A stretch of 64,000 bases of DNA from Mycolicibacter icosiumassiliensis (GCF_900078685.2 NZ_LT546170.1:126671-190670); one strand, 5' to 3'. Positions 17,288-25,368 are shown, counted from the stretch's first letter. Notes: generated from the sequence alone by a model not told the origin. Program-made: numbers and translations.

Positions 17288-18193
17288 TCAGGCTCCGTAC
17301 ACCGGCACCGGCGGCCGCGACTGGGCCAGCAGATCGGTGACGACCGGACCCAGCTCGGCGGGGTCCCAGCGAGAGCCCTTGTCGGCCTGCGGGCCGTGCG
17401 CCCACCCCTCGGCAACCCGGATCTTGCCGCCTTCGACCTCGAAGACCTTGCCGGTCACCTCACGCGACTCGACACTGCCCAGCCAGACCACCAGCGGGCT
17501 GACGTTCTCCGGGGCCATCGCGTCGAAGGCCTGGTCCTGGGTGTTCATCATGTCGGCGAAGACGGTCTCGGTCATCCGGGTCCGCGCCGACGGGGCGATC
17601 GCGTTGACCCTGACGCCGTAGCGGCCCATCTCGGCCGAGGCGACCAGCGTCATTGCGGCGATACCGGCCTTGGCGGCCGAGTAGTTGGCCTGCCCGACAC
17701 TGCCCTGCAGGCCGGCGCCGGAGCTGGTGTTGATGATCCGGGCATCCACCGTTTCGCCGGCCTTGGATTGCGCCCGCCAATAGGCGGCGGCGTGCCGCAT
17801 GGTGGCGAAGTGCCCCTTGAGGTGCACGGCGATGACGGCGTCGAATTCCTCTTCGCTGGTGTTGGCGAACATCCGGTCGCGCACGATGCCGGCATTGTTG
17901 ACCAGTACGTCGAGCCCGCCGAACTGCTCGACCGCGGTCTGGATGAGCTGCTCCGCCTGGGCCCAGTCGGCGACGTTGGAGCCGTTGGCGACGGCCTCCC
18001 CGCCGGCTGCAACGATCTCGTCGACCACGCCCTGGGCGGCACTGCCCCCACCGGCCGGTGAGCCGTCCAGGCCCACGCCGATGTCGTTGACCACCACCCG
18101 GGCGCCCTCAGCGGCAAAGGCCAGCGCGTGCGCCCGCCCGATTCCGCCGCCGGCTCCGGTGACGATGACCACGCGGCCGTCGAGAAGTCCCAT
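17288..18193 (-). CDS. Short-chain dehydrogenase (Rv3548c type)
   Basis: A 301-residue classical SDR in the place of Rv3548c (304 residues). The NAD-binding TGAGGGIG motif (about 13-20), NNAG and the catalytic Ser/YSAAK set (NTSSGAG, then NYSAAKAG) are present. The long insert and C-terminal tail resemble the SDR domain of multifunctional enzyme type 2 and Hsd4B-like proteins. It probably oxidises a hydroxyacyl-CoA in steroid ring degradation, but the substrate is not established. ATG 18193 has AAGGAG upstream. It lies 13 bases after the upstream SDR gene and shares its KstR2-controlled promoter. Confidence 0.85.
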   Translation of the reverse strand: MGLLDGRVVIVTGAGGGIGRAHALAFAAEGARVVVNDIGVGLDGSPAGGGSAAQGVVDEIVAAGGEAVANGSNVADWAQAEQLIQTAVEQFGGLDVLVNNAGIVRDRMFANTSEEEFDAVIAVHLKGHFATMRHAAAYWRAQSKAGETVDARIINTSSGAGLQGSVGQANYSAAKAGIAAMTLVASAEMGRYGVRVNAIAPSARTRMTETVFADMMNTQDQAFDAMAPENVSPLVVWLGSVESREVTGKVFEVEGGKIRVAEGWAHGPQADKGSRWDPAELGPVVTDLLAQSRPPVPVYGA

Positions 18194-18206
18194 CAGTGTT
18201 CTCTCC

Positions 18207-18983
18207 TTATTTGTTAGCGCTGGATGCGTCGAGGTAGGCGGGGTTCTCGCCGCCACCGTGCACGGTCAGGCTGGCGCCACTGACATAGGACGCCAGATCG
18301 GAACTCAAAAACGCTGCGGTCCAACCAATTTCAGATGGCTTGGCCAACCGGCCCAGTGGCACGGTGGCGCCGACGGCGGCCACTGATTCGGCGTCGCCGT
18401 AGAACAATTCGGATTGCTCGGTCTCGACCATGCCGACCACGATCGAGTTGACCCGCACCTTCGGCGCCCATTCGACGGCCAGCGACGTGGTCAGGCTATC
18501 CACTCCTGCCTTGGCCGCGCCGTAGGCGGCGGTGCCCGGTGACGGCCGGTGGCCGCTGACGCTGGTGATGTTGACGATCGAGCCTCCGCTGTCCTGGGTC
18601 TGCATGACGGCGTTGGCGTGCGTGGACACCAGCAGGGTGCTGAGCAGGTTCAGCTCGATGATCTTGCGGCTGAAGTTGGCCGACGCGTCGGCGGCCAACG
18701 CGAAGGGGGATCCGCCGGCGTTGTTGACTATCGTGTCGATCCGGCCGTGGGTGGCCACGATCGCTTCGATCAGGGCCTTCACCGCGTCGTCGTCGCGGAC
18801 GTCGCAGGAATGGAACTCATAGGGCAGGCCGTCCACCGGGCGTCGGGCGCAGGTCAACACCGTTGCGCCCTGGTCGGCGAAGACAGCGCTGATGCCCGCG
18901 CCGACGCCGCGCACTCCACCGGTCACCAGCACCACCTTGCCGGTCAATCCGAGGTTGATCGCGGCAGCCGCAGAGTCAGACAC
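18207..18983 (-). CDS. Short-chain dehydrogenase (Rv3549c type)
   Basis: A 258-residue SDR at the place of Rv3549c. Motifs: VTGGVRGVG for NAD(P), NNAGGSPF, and the catalytic Ser with YGAAKAG. GTG 18983 is immediately preceded by a -10-like TACGCT and then a KstR2 operator, with no ribosome site, so the message is probably leaderless. By context it acts in C/D-ring catabolism of steroids; the exact reaction is unknown. Confidence 0.85.
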   Translation of the reverse strand: MSDSAAAAINLGLTGKVVLVTGGVRGVGAGISAVFADQGATVLTCARRPVDGLPYEFHSCDVRDDDAVKALIEAIVATHGRIDTIVNNAGGSPFALAADASANFSRKIIELNLLSTLLVSTHANAVMQTQDSGGSIVNITSVSGHRPSPGTAAYGAAKAGVDSLTTSLAVEWAPKVRVNSIVVGMVETEQSELFYGDAESVAAVGATVPLGRLAKPSEIGWTAAFLSSDLASYVSGASLTVHGGGENPAYLDASSANK

Positions 18984-18989
18984 TGTGCT

Positions 18990-18995
18990 AGCGTA
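18990..18995 (-). promoter_or_regulatory. -10 box of the SDR pair promoter (probably leaderless)
   Basis: Read on the minus strand, TACGCT matches TANNNT and is exactly six bases from the GTG start at 18983. The KstR2 operator begins three bases further upstream, where bound repressor would occlude the promoter. Confidence 0.5.
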
Positions 18996-18998
18996 CCA

Positions 18999-19012
18999 AG
19001 CAAGTGCTTGCT
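18999..19012. promoter_or_regulatory. KstR2 operator between the SDR pair and echA20
   Basis: AGCAAGTGCTTGCT fits the published KstR2 palindrome AnCAAGnnCTTGnT at all fixed positions. KstR2 is the TetR repressor of the HIP (C/D-ring) regulon and is released by HIP-CoA. The site can control both divergent transcripts. Confidence 0.88.
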
Positions 19013-19062
19013 TAGGCAGCTATAGGTGTCCAAAGACCCCAATACGACAGGGAAGTCCGCCC

Positions 19063-19821
19063 ATGCCGATCACATCCACCACCGTCGAACCGGGGATCGT
19101 CGCGGTCACCGTCGACTTCCCACCGGTCAACGCCCTGCCCTCCCGCGCCTGGTTCGAACTCGGCGACGTCATCACCGCCGCCGGCAAGGACATGAACACC
19201 CACGCGGTGATCCTGCGCGCCGAAGGCCGCGGCTTCAACGCCGGCGTGGACATCAAGGAGATGCAGGCCACCGAGGGCTTCACCGCCCTGATCGACGCCA
19301 ACCGTGGCTGCTTCGCGGCGTTCAAGGCCGTCTACGAGTGCGCGGTGCCGGTGATCGCCGCGGTCAACGGATTCTGCGTGGGCGGCGGTATCGGCCTGGT
19401 CGGCAACGCCGATGTGATCGTGGCCTCCGACGACGCCAAGTTCGGGCTGCCGGAGGTGGAGCGCGGCGCGCTGGGCGCGGCCACCCACCTGTCCCGGCTG
19501 GTGCCGCAGCACATGATGCGCCGGTTGTTCTACACCGCAGCCACCGTCCCCGCCTCGGTCCTGGCCAACTACGGCTCGGTGCACGAAGTGGTGCCGCGGG
19601 CTGAGCTCGACGAGGCCGCGCTGCGGGTGGCCCGCGACATCGCGTCCAAGGACACCCGGGTGATCCGAGCCGCCAAGGAAGCCCTCAACCTCATCGACGT
19701 GCAGAAGGTCAACTCCAGCTACCGGATGGAGCAGGGCTTCACCTTCGAACTCAACCTCGCCGGCGTGGCCGACGAGCACCGCGACGCATTCGCCGGGACC
19801 GAGAAGGGCGCCAAGAAATGA
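19063..19821 (+). CDS. echA20: EchA20, steroid C/D-ring opening crotonase-family hydrolase
   Basis: A 252-residue crotonase-fold protein equivalent to Rv3550. EchA20 hydrolytically opens a ring of the bicyclic keto-CoA (HIEC-CoA) late in cholesterol catabolism. Crotonase features seen: the oxyanion-hole segments around GRGFNAGVDI and NGFCVGGGIGLVGNADV, then the FGLPEVERGALG block. ATG 19063 is 50 bases beyond the KstR2 operator. The stop overlaps the ipdA start (ATGA), the first of three such overlaps that couple echA20-ipdA-ipdB-ipdC. Confidence 0.93.
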   Translation: MPITSTTVEPGIVAVTVDFPPVNALPSRAWFELGDVITAAGKDMNTHAVILRAEGRGFNAGVDIKEMQATEGFTALIDANRGCFAAFKAVYECAVPVIAAVNGFCVGGGIGLVGNADVIVASDDAKFGLPEVERGALGAATHLSRLVPQHMMRRLFYTAATVPASVLANYGSVHEVVPRAELDEAALRVARDIASKDTRVIRAAKEALNLIDVQKVNSSYRMEQGFTFELNLAGVADEHRDAFAGTEKGAKK

Positions 19822-20696
19822 GCAAGGTCACTACCCTCGACGACGCCGTCGCCGAACTGCGCGACGGCATGACCATCGGCATCGGCGGCTGGGGCTCGCG
19901 CCGTAAGCCGATGGCGTTCGTCCGCGCCATGCTGCGTACCGACGTCAAGGATCTGACCGTAGTGACCTACGGCGGACCGGATCTGGGACTGCTGTGTTCG
20001 GCGGGCAAGGTGCGCCGGGCCTACTACGGCTTCGTCTCGCTGGACTCTCCCCCGTTCTACGACCCGTGGTTCTCGCGTGCCCGCACCACCGGGGCGATCG
20101 AGGCCCGCGAGATGGACGAGGGCATGCTGCGCTGCGGACTGCAGGCCGCCGCCCAGCGGCTGCCGTTCCTGCCGATTCGCGCCGGGCTGGGCAGCTCGGT
20201 CATCGACTTCTGGGAGGGTGAGCTCAAGACCGTCACCTCTCCGTACCCCGTCGAGGGCGGTCACGAGACCCTGGTCGCGATGCCGGCGCTGAACCTGGAC
20301 GCCGCGTTCGTGCACATGAACCTCGGCGATGAGCGCGGCAACGCCGCCTACACCGGCATCGACCCGTACTTCGACGACCTGTTCCTGATGTCGGCGCAGC
20401 GCCGCTTCCTGTCGGTGGAAAAGATCGTGCCCACCGAAGAGCTGATCGCCACCACGTCACCGCAGACCCAGGTGATCAACCGGATGATGGTGGACAAGGT
20501 GGTCGAAGCCCCGGGTGGAGCTCACTTCACCATTGGCGCAGCCGATTACGGCCGCGACGAGAAGTTCCAGCGGCACTACGCCGAAGCCGCCAAGTCCGAC
20601 GAGACCTGGGCGGAATTCAAGGCCACCTACCTGTCCGGCAGCGAAGACGACTACCAGGCTGCGGTCAAGGCATTCGGAGCGGAGGCACAAGCATGA
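19818..20696 (+). CDS. ipdA: IpdA, alpha subunit of COCHEA-CoA hydrolase
   Basis: A 292-residue class I CoA-transferase-fold protein equivalent to Rv3551. With IpdB it forms the heterotetramer that hydrolyses the last steroid ring (COCHEA-CoA) by retro-Claisen cleavage; despite the fold it is not a CoA transferase. The conserved IGIGGWGSRRKPMA loop and GHETLVAMPALNLDAAFVH region are present. It overlaps echA20 and ipdB by four bases at either end, consistent with equimolar synthesis of the two subunits. Confidence 0.94.
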   Translation: MSKVTTLDDAVAELRDGMTIGIGGWGSRRKPMAFVRAMLRTDVKDLTVVTYGGPDLGLLCSAGKVRRAYYGFVSLDSPPFYDPWFSRARTTGAIEAREMDEGMLRCGLQAAAQRLPFLPIRAGLGSSVIDFWEGELKTVTSPYPVEGGHETLVAMPALNLDAAFVHMNLGDERGNAAYTGIDPYFDDLFLMSAQRRFLSVEKIVPTEELIATTSPQTQVINRMMVDKVVEAPGGAHFTIGAADYGRDEKFQRHYAEAAKSDETWAEFKATYLSGSEDDYQAAVKAFGAEAQA

Positions 20697-21445
20697 CCGA
20701 TTCACCCACTCGCGCCGAGATCTGCGCGGTCGCCTGCGCCGAGCTGTTCCGCGACGCCGGCGAGATCATGGCCTCACCCATGGCCACGGTGCCCTCGGTC
20801 GGCGCCCGCCTCGCCCGTCTCACCTTCTCCCCCGACCTGGTGCTCACCGACGGGGAGGCCCGCATCCTGGCCGACACCCCGGCGATCGGCAAGGTCGGGC
20901 CGCTGGAGGGGTGGATGCCGTTCAACCGAGTCTTCGAAACCCTGTCGTGGGGCCGGCGCCATGTGATCATGGGCGCCAACCAGATCGACCGCTACGGCAA
21001 CCAGAACTTGAGCGCGTTCGGCCCGCTGCAGCAGCCCACCCGGCAGATGTTCGGAGTTCGCGGGGCGCCCGGTAACACCATCAACCACACCACCAGCTAC
21101 TGGGTGGGCGCGCACTCGTCGCGGGTGTTCTGCGAGACCGTCGACATCGTCTCGGGTATCGGCTACGACAAGGTCGACCCGGCCAACCCGGCATTCCGCT
21201 TCTTCAACCTGGGCGGCGTGGTGACCAACCTCGGGGTATTCGACTTCGGCGGTCCGTCGCATCAGATGCGCGCGGTCTCGCTGCACCCCGGGGTCACCGC
21301 CGACGAGGTCGCCGAGAACACCGCGTTCGAGGTGCACGGCTTGGGCGAGGCCGCGGTGACCCGGGAGCCCACGGTCGAGGAGCTGCGGCTGATCCGCGAG
21401 GTCATCGACCCGAAGTCGCTGCGGGACAAAGAAGTACGAGCATGA
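20693..21445 (+). CDS. ipdB: IpdB, beta subunit of COCHEA-CoA hydrolase
   Basis: A 250-residue partner of IpdA, equivalent to Rv3552. It has the beta-subunit fold of class I CoA transferases, but the usual catalytic SENG motif is absent: the corresponding region reads KVGPLEGWMPFN, with a Glu. This agrees with a hydrolase rather than a transferase. Also seen: GANQIDRYGNQN and NLGVFDFGG. It is coupled by ATGA overlaps to ipdA and ipdC. Confidence 0.93.
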   Translation: MTDSPTRAEICAVACAELFRDAGEIMASPMATVPSVGARLARLTFSPDLVLTDGEARILADTPAIGKVGPLEGWMPFNRVFETLSWGRRHVIMGANQIDRYGNQNLSAFGPLQQPTRQMFGVRGAPGNTINHTTSYWVGAHSSRVFCETVDIVSGIGYDKVDPANPAFRFFNLGGVVTNLGVFDFGGPSHQMRAVSLHPGVTADEVAENTAFEVHGLGEAAVTREPTVEELRLIREVIDPKSLRDKEVRA

Positions 21446-22515
21446 GCCGGTTGAAGACCCCGCTGACCGAGCTGGTCGGCGTCGAACACCCGGTGGTGCA
21501 GACCGGGATGGGCTGGGTGGCCGGCGCCCGGCTGGTCTCGGCCACCGCCAATGCCGGCGGGCTGGGCATCCTGGCCTCGGCGACCATGACGATCGACGAG
21601 CTGGCCACCGCGATCGCCAAGGTGAAGTCCAGCACCGACAAGCCCTTCGGGGTCAACATCCGCGCCGACGGAGCCGATGCCGGCGACCGGGTGGATCTGA
21701 TGATCCGCGAGGGTGTCAAGGTGGCGTCGTTCGCGCTGGCCCCCAAGGCCGAGTTGATCGCCAAGCTCAAAGAGGCCGGCTCGGTGGTGATCCCGTCGGT
21801 CGGTGCGGCCAAGCACGCCAAGAAGGTGGCGTCCTGGGGAGCCGACGCGGTGATCGTGCAGGGCGGCGAGGGCGGCGGGCACACCGGCCCGGTCGCCACC
21901 ACGCTGCTGTTGCCGTCGGTGCTCGACGCGGTAGCCGGCACCGGAGTTCAGGTGATCGCCGCCGGCGGCTTCTTCGACGGCCGCGGCCTGGCCGCCGCGC
22001 TGTCCTATGGCGCGACCGGCGTCGCGATGGGCACCCGGTTCCTGCTGACCAGCGACTCCACCGTTCCGGACGCGGTCAAGCAGCGCTACCTGGCCGCCGA
22101 CCTGAACGGCACCGTGGTTTCCACCCGGGTCGACGGCATGCCGCATCGGGTGCTGCGCACCGAACTGGTGAACAAGCTCGAAAGCGGCTCACGGGCACGC
22201 GGTTTCAGCGCTGCCATCCGCAACGCGGCGAAGTTCAAGAAGATGTCGCAGATGAGCTGGCCGGCCATGGTCAAAGACGGACTGGCGATGCGGCACGGCA
22301 AGGAACTCACCTGGTCGCAGCTGCTGATGGCCGGCAACACTCCGATGTTGCTCAAAGCCGGTCTGGTGGAAGGCAACACCGAAGCCGGCGTGCTGGCCTC
22401 GGGCCAGGTGGCGGGCATCCTGGACAGCCTGCCGTCCTGCGCGGAGCTGATTAACTCGATCGTCGACGACGCAGTCGAGCACCTGCAGGCTGCGGCGTCC
22501 CACATCCAGCCCTAA
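21442..22515 (+). CDS. ipdC: IpdC, FMN-dependent steroid-CoA oxidoreductase
   Basis: A 357-residue TIM-barrel flavoprotein of the nitronate monooxygenase/2-nitropropane dioxygenase family, equivalent to Rv3553. IpdC is required to process the hydroxylated bicyclic CoA intermediate before EchA20 acts. FMN-binding blocks seen: HPVVQTGMGWVAG, VIVQGGEGGGHTG and AAGGFFDGRGLAAALSYGA. It ends the operon; in M. tuberculosis the ferredoxin gene fdxB (Rv3554) follows, but here a 54-bp palindrome and a convergent DUF559 gene follow instead. Confidence 0.92.
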   Translation: MSRLKTPLTELVGVEHPVVQTGMGWVAGARLVSATANAGGLGILASATMTIDELATAIAKVKSSTDKPFGVNIRADGADAGDRVDLMIREGVKVASFALAPKAELIAKLKEAGSVVIPSVGAAKHAKKVASWGADAVIVQGGEGGGHTGPVATTLLLPSVLDAVAGTGVQVIAAGGFFDGRGLAAALSYGATGVAMGTRFLLTSDSTVPDAVKQRYLAADLNGTVVSTRVDGMPHRVLRTELVNKLESGSRARGFSAAIRNAAKFKKMSQMSWPAMVKDGLAMRHGKELTWSQLLMAGNTPMLLKAGLVEGNTEAGVLASGQVAGILDSLPSCAELINSIVDDAVEHLQAAASHIQP

Positions 22516-22519
22516 CCCC

Positions 22520-22573
22520 GAGTGTGAACCTCACGACGCAACACGCCGCGGAAGCGTCGCCAATTCCACACCC
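22520..22573. repeat. 54-bp palindromic repeat, copy 1
   Basis: It begins GAGTGTGAACCTC and contains the common core ACGACGC...GCGTCGC. The right arm is degenerate (CAATTCCACACCC). It starts five bases after the ipdC stop and encodes the last residues and stop codon of the convergent DUF559 gene. Copies 2 and 3 have exactly the same length. Confidence 0.85.
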
Positions 22574-23448
22574 ACGCCGGGGCCGGCCCAGCCAGCGGCG
22601 TACATCGCGTCCGCTACCCGAGCGATCAGCGTCGCCTTCCGGTAGCGGAGCAGCTCGGCACTGACCCGAATGATCAGCCAACCCTGCTCGGCCAGCGCCA
22701 CCTGACGGTCGATGTCGCGCTGCCGCTGTTTCGGGTCGGTCCAATGCTGCGGGCCGTCATACTCGATGCCGACCTTCAATTCCCGATATCCCATGTCGAC
22801 TCGCGCCACGAACCCGCCGTATTCGTCGTACACCACGATCTGGGTCTCCGGGCGCGGCAGGCCCGCGTCGATGAGCGCCAGCCGGGTGCGGCTCTCTTGG
22901 TGCGATTCCGCGCCGGCGTCGACCAGCGGCAGGATTCGTCGCAGCCGATTCAAGCCCCGCACTCCCGGATGCGCGGCGATGACGGCCTCGACGTCGGTTA
23001 TCCCGATACCGGTGGCATTGGCCAGTGCGTCGACGCGCGCGACGGCAAGCACCCTCGACGGCGTTCGCCGTCCGATGTCAAAAGCCGTCCGGGCCGGGCT
23101 AGTTACCGCCATCCCGTCGACGGCTATCACCTCACCGGCTTTCAGGGTGTCGGTGTGAACGACAAGCCTTGGCGGTGGCTTGCGATTGACGTACACCAGT
23201 TCCGCGTCGAGTTCAGGGCTCACCCACTTGGACCCCAGCAGCGCTGCACCCGAGTTACCGCCGACGATTCCCCTCCGCCGCGACCACAGCCAGGCCGCGC
23301 ACGCCCGTTGCCGCGCGGTCAGCGTGATGCCCCATGGGGCGTAGACACCTGGGTAGATCGGTTCGTAGAGCGTCCGCATCGCCCGCTCGGGAATCATCTT
23401 GGCAGCCAATGCTTCGACCCCAAGGAACGGCCAGTCCAGTTCTGTCAT
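22531..23448 (-). CDS. DUF559/Vsr-like endonuclease-fold protein with AbiEi-like N-terminus (Rv3555c type)
   Basis: A 305-residue protein occupying the place of Rv3555c. The N-terminal half resembles the AbiEi-antitoxin-like region (VYAPWGITLTARQR, AAWLWSRRRGIVGG). The C-terminal part resembles DUF559, a very-short-patch-repair-like nuclease fold, with candidate active-site acids in ESHQESRTR, ARVDMGY and GIEYDGPQHW. Function is unknown; many mycobacteria carry paralogues. The final dozen codons, reading VELATLPRRVAS, lie inside palindromic repeat copy 1, and copy 2 sits 55 bases upstream of the start, so repeats frame the gene. ATG 23448 was chosen; GTG 23454 is an alternative. No clear ribosome site was found. 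Confidence 0.75.
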   Translation of the reverse strand: MTELDWPFLGVEALAAKMIPERAMRTLYEPIYPGVYAPWGITLTARQRACAAWLWSRRRGIVGGNSGAALLGSKWVSPELDAELVYVNRKPPPRLVVHTDTLKAGEVIAVDGMAVTSPARTAFDIGRRTPSRVLAVARVDALANATGIGITDVEAVIAAHPGVRGLNRLRRILPLVDAGAESHQESRTRLALIDAGLPRPETQIVVYDEYGGFVARVDMGYRELKVGIEYDGPQHWTDPKQRQRDIDRQVALAEQGWLIIRVSAELLRYRKATLIARVADAMYAAGWAGPGVGVELATLPRRVAS

Positions 23449-23503
23449 GCCCACAGCGTGCTACCGGACGTCAATCCACCCCGACAGCACTCCACAGCCC
23501 GCT

Positions 23504-23557
23504 GAGTGTGAATCTCACGACGCGACCCGCCGCAGCGGCGTCGCGAGATTCACACTC
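23504..23557. repeat. 54-bp palindromic repeat, copy 2 (best conserved)
   Basis: Perfect 13-base arms, GAGTGTGAATCTC and GAGATTCACACTC, close a GC-rich core that can itself fold (GACGC with GCGTC; GCCGC with GCGGC). It lies between the VOC gene 3' end and the DUF559 gene 5' end. It could act as a terminator for the VOC transcript or as a mobile palindrome. Confidence 0.9.
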
Positions 23558-23567
23558 GGCGCAAGGG

Positions 23568-23957
23568 TTAGGCCTCCGCCACCATCAGGGTGTGCCCGGT
23601 CGGGTCGCGGAACCAGAACATCGGCGGAACCGGGTCCCCCATCCGCGCCACTTGAGCATCGACGTCGACACCGAGTTCGGCCATCGCGGCGTGGGTGGCA
23701 TCGATGTCATCGGTGTTCAGAACGATGCCGGTGTCGGTCGGTTCGACCGGCCCGCTCTCCGGCGGCGGCGGGGCCAGGGCGATGCCGGCCAAGCCGGTGG
23801 GCGGGTAGACCTCGATCCACCGGTAGCCACCGCCCATCTCGATGTCGGTGCGCTTCTCAAAGCCCAGCGACTCATAGAAAGCCACCGCCTTGTCCTGCTC
23901 GGGCGTCGGCACGCACACCAGGTTGATCGTCTTCAGGCCGGTCTTGGTCGTGCTCAT
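23568..23957 (-). CDS. VOC (glyoxalase/bleomycin-resistance) family protein
   Basis: A 129-residue vicinal-oxygen-chelate protein with two beta-alpha-beta-beta-beta modules (TINLVCVPTPEQDKAVAFYESLGFEK and DTGIVLNTDDIDATHAAMAELGV, read in parts) ending in FRDPTGHTLMVAEA. Metal-ligand candidates are limited, so activity is uncertain. ATG 23957 was chosen with AAGGAG four bases upstream; the adjacent ATG 23960 is too close. It lies 32 bases downstream of the DUF899 gene and is likely cotranscribed with it. Confidence 0.85.
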   Translation of the reverse strand: MSTTKTGLKTINLVCVPTPEQDKAVAFYESLGFEKRTDIEMGGGYRWIEVYPPTGLAGIALAPPPPESGPVEPTDTGIVLNTDDIDATHAAMAELGVDVDAQVARMGDPVPPMFWFRDPTGHTLMVAEA

Positions 23958-23989
23958 CATTCTCCTTCTGTTGGGATGGGTTGGGGACA

Positions 23990-24676
23990 CTACGAATTGA
24001 CGCCGTATAGCTGGGCGATCTGCGGCGAGCTGGCCCAGCGACTGTAGGTGGGGCCTTGCGGCCAGCCTTCGGGCGAGTCCTGCCACTGTTCCTGGCGCCC
24101 GTAGGGCAGCACATCCAGCAGCGGGAATATGTGGCTGAGCTGTTCCACCCCGCGGTGGTTGGTGCACCAGGTGCGGTAGACCGCATCGCCTTGGCGCAGA
24201 AAGACATTCACCGCGAACTGGCCACCTGGCGGCACCCCGACGTCGGTACCGAACGGACTGTTGGCGGTGCTGTACCAGGCCATCTGGTTGCCGACCCGCC
24301 GCTTGTACGCGATCGCCTCGTCGATGGGCCCCTGCGTGACAATCACGAACCGTGCGTCATAGGCGTCCAGGAAGTCGAGTCGGGTGAACTGTGAGGTGTA
24401 GCCGGTACATCCCGGGCACTGCCATTCCTGGCCCGGTGACCACATGTGGTGATAGACGATCAGTTGACTCTTGCCCTCGAACACCTCGGGCAGGCGAACC
24501 CGCCCGCTCTCGCCCTCGAGCACATAGTCGTCCATGGCGACCATCGGCAGGCGCCGGCGCAGCGCGGCGATCGCGTCGAGTTCGCGGGTGGCCGCCTTCT
24601 CCCGGACGCGCAACGCGTCAAGTTCGCGTTGCCAGGTCTGGTGATCCACCACCGGCGGCGCCGTGAAATCTGTCAT
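23990..24676 (-). CDS. DUF899 thioredoxin-like family protein
   Basis: A 228-residue DUF899 protein, a thioredoxin-fold family often annotated as AhpC/TSA-like. The redox-type motif WQCPGCTGY follows YHHMWSPGQEW, and the ending RWASSPQIAQLYGV is typical. The family reaction is unknown; the Cys pair suggests thiol redox chemistry. It diverges from a TetR gene across an 86-bp region holding a large inverted repeat, so local TetR control is likely. Confidence 0.85.
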   Translation of the reverse strand: MTDFTAPPVVDHQTWQRELDALRVREKAATRELDAIAALRRRLPMVAMDDYVLEGESGRVRLPEVFEGKSQLIVYHHMWSPGQEWQCPGCTGYTSQFTRLDFLDAYDARFVIVTQGPIDEAIAYKRRVGNQMAWYSTANSPFGTDVGVPPGGQFAVNVFLRQGDAVYRTWCTNHRGVEQLSHIFPLLDVLPYGRQEQWQDSPEGWPQGPTYSRWASSPQIAQLYGVNS

Positions 24677-24698
24677 CGGCGAAAACTCCCATTGTTAT

Positions 24699-24737
24699 GT
24701 GTACGGCGTCTACATTGACTATGTTCACACCGTACAC
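24699..24737. promoter_or_regulatory. Large inverted repeat, likely operator of the divergent TetR/DUF899 pair
   Basis: GTGTACGGCGT (24699-24709) and ACACCGTACAC (24727-24737) are inverted with 10 of 11 positions matching, separated by 17 bases. Each half extends inwards as TGTACGGYGTnnACA, so the region may hold two TetR-dimer sites back to back. It occupies the centre of the divergent promoter region. Confidence 0.75.
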
Positions 24738-24762
24738 TTGAACCCGAGGGAGCTGTCAAGAG

Positions 24763-25368
24763 GTGACTGCGACAAAGACCGGTTATCACCACGGCGACCT
24801 GGGCGCGGCGCTGATCGACGCCGGTTTGCAGCTGACCCGGCTCGGCGGCCCAGAGGCGCTCACCGTCCGGGAGGCGACCCGGCGCGTCGGGGTCTCCCCC
24901 AACGCCGCATACCGGCACTTCGCCGACCGCGAGGCACTGTTGAGGGCGGTCGCGATCGCCATCGGCGACCGGATGGCCGCGCGCATGCTCCCCTCGGTGA
25001 GCCGACGCGGCACCGCGGCGAACCGGGCACGCAATCAGCTCCGCGCGGTCGGGCTCGGCTACATCGGATTCGCGTTGGATGAGCCCGGGTGGTTCACCGT
25101 GGCATTCTTCGGCTCCGGGGTCACCGCAGTCGACGATGACGGCGTCCCACCACCGTTTCGCGCGCTGGTCGACGCACTCGATGCGATGACGGATGCCGGC
25201 GTGCTGCAACCGCACCGGCGCGCGGGCGCGGAGTGGCCGTGCTGGTCGGCAGTGCACGGATTCGCCGAGTTGGCCCTGCGCGGGCCGCTACGCGGCGCCC
25301 CCCGCCCCGACCTGGACGCGCTCGCGCAACGAACGGTCGACGACATCATCGCCGGGCTGGTGGGCTGA
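24763..25368 (+). CDS. TetR/AcrR-family regulator with WHG-type C-terminal domain
   Basis: A 201-residue TetR regulator. The HTH is in residues about 10-55 (GYHHGDLGAALIDAG, then REATRRVGVSPNAAYRHFADREALL). The C-terminal part, with GLGYIGFALDEPGWFTVAFF and WSAVHGFAELALRG, matches the WHG (TetR_C_33) ligand-binding group. It starts at GTG 24763. It probably represses itself and the divergent DUF899-VOC pair through the inverted repeat at 24699-24737. Confidence 0.85.
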   Translation: MTATKTGYHHGDLGAALIDAGLQLTRLGGPEALTVREATRRVGVSPNAAYRHFADREALLRAVAIAIGDRMAARMLPSVSRRGTAANRARNQLRAVGLGYIGFALDEPGWFTVAFFGSGVTAVDDDGVPPPFRALVDALDAMTDAGVLQPHRRAGAEWPCWSAVHGFAELALRGPLRGAPRPDLDALAQRTVDDIIAGLVG

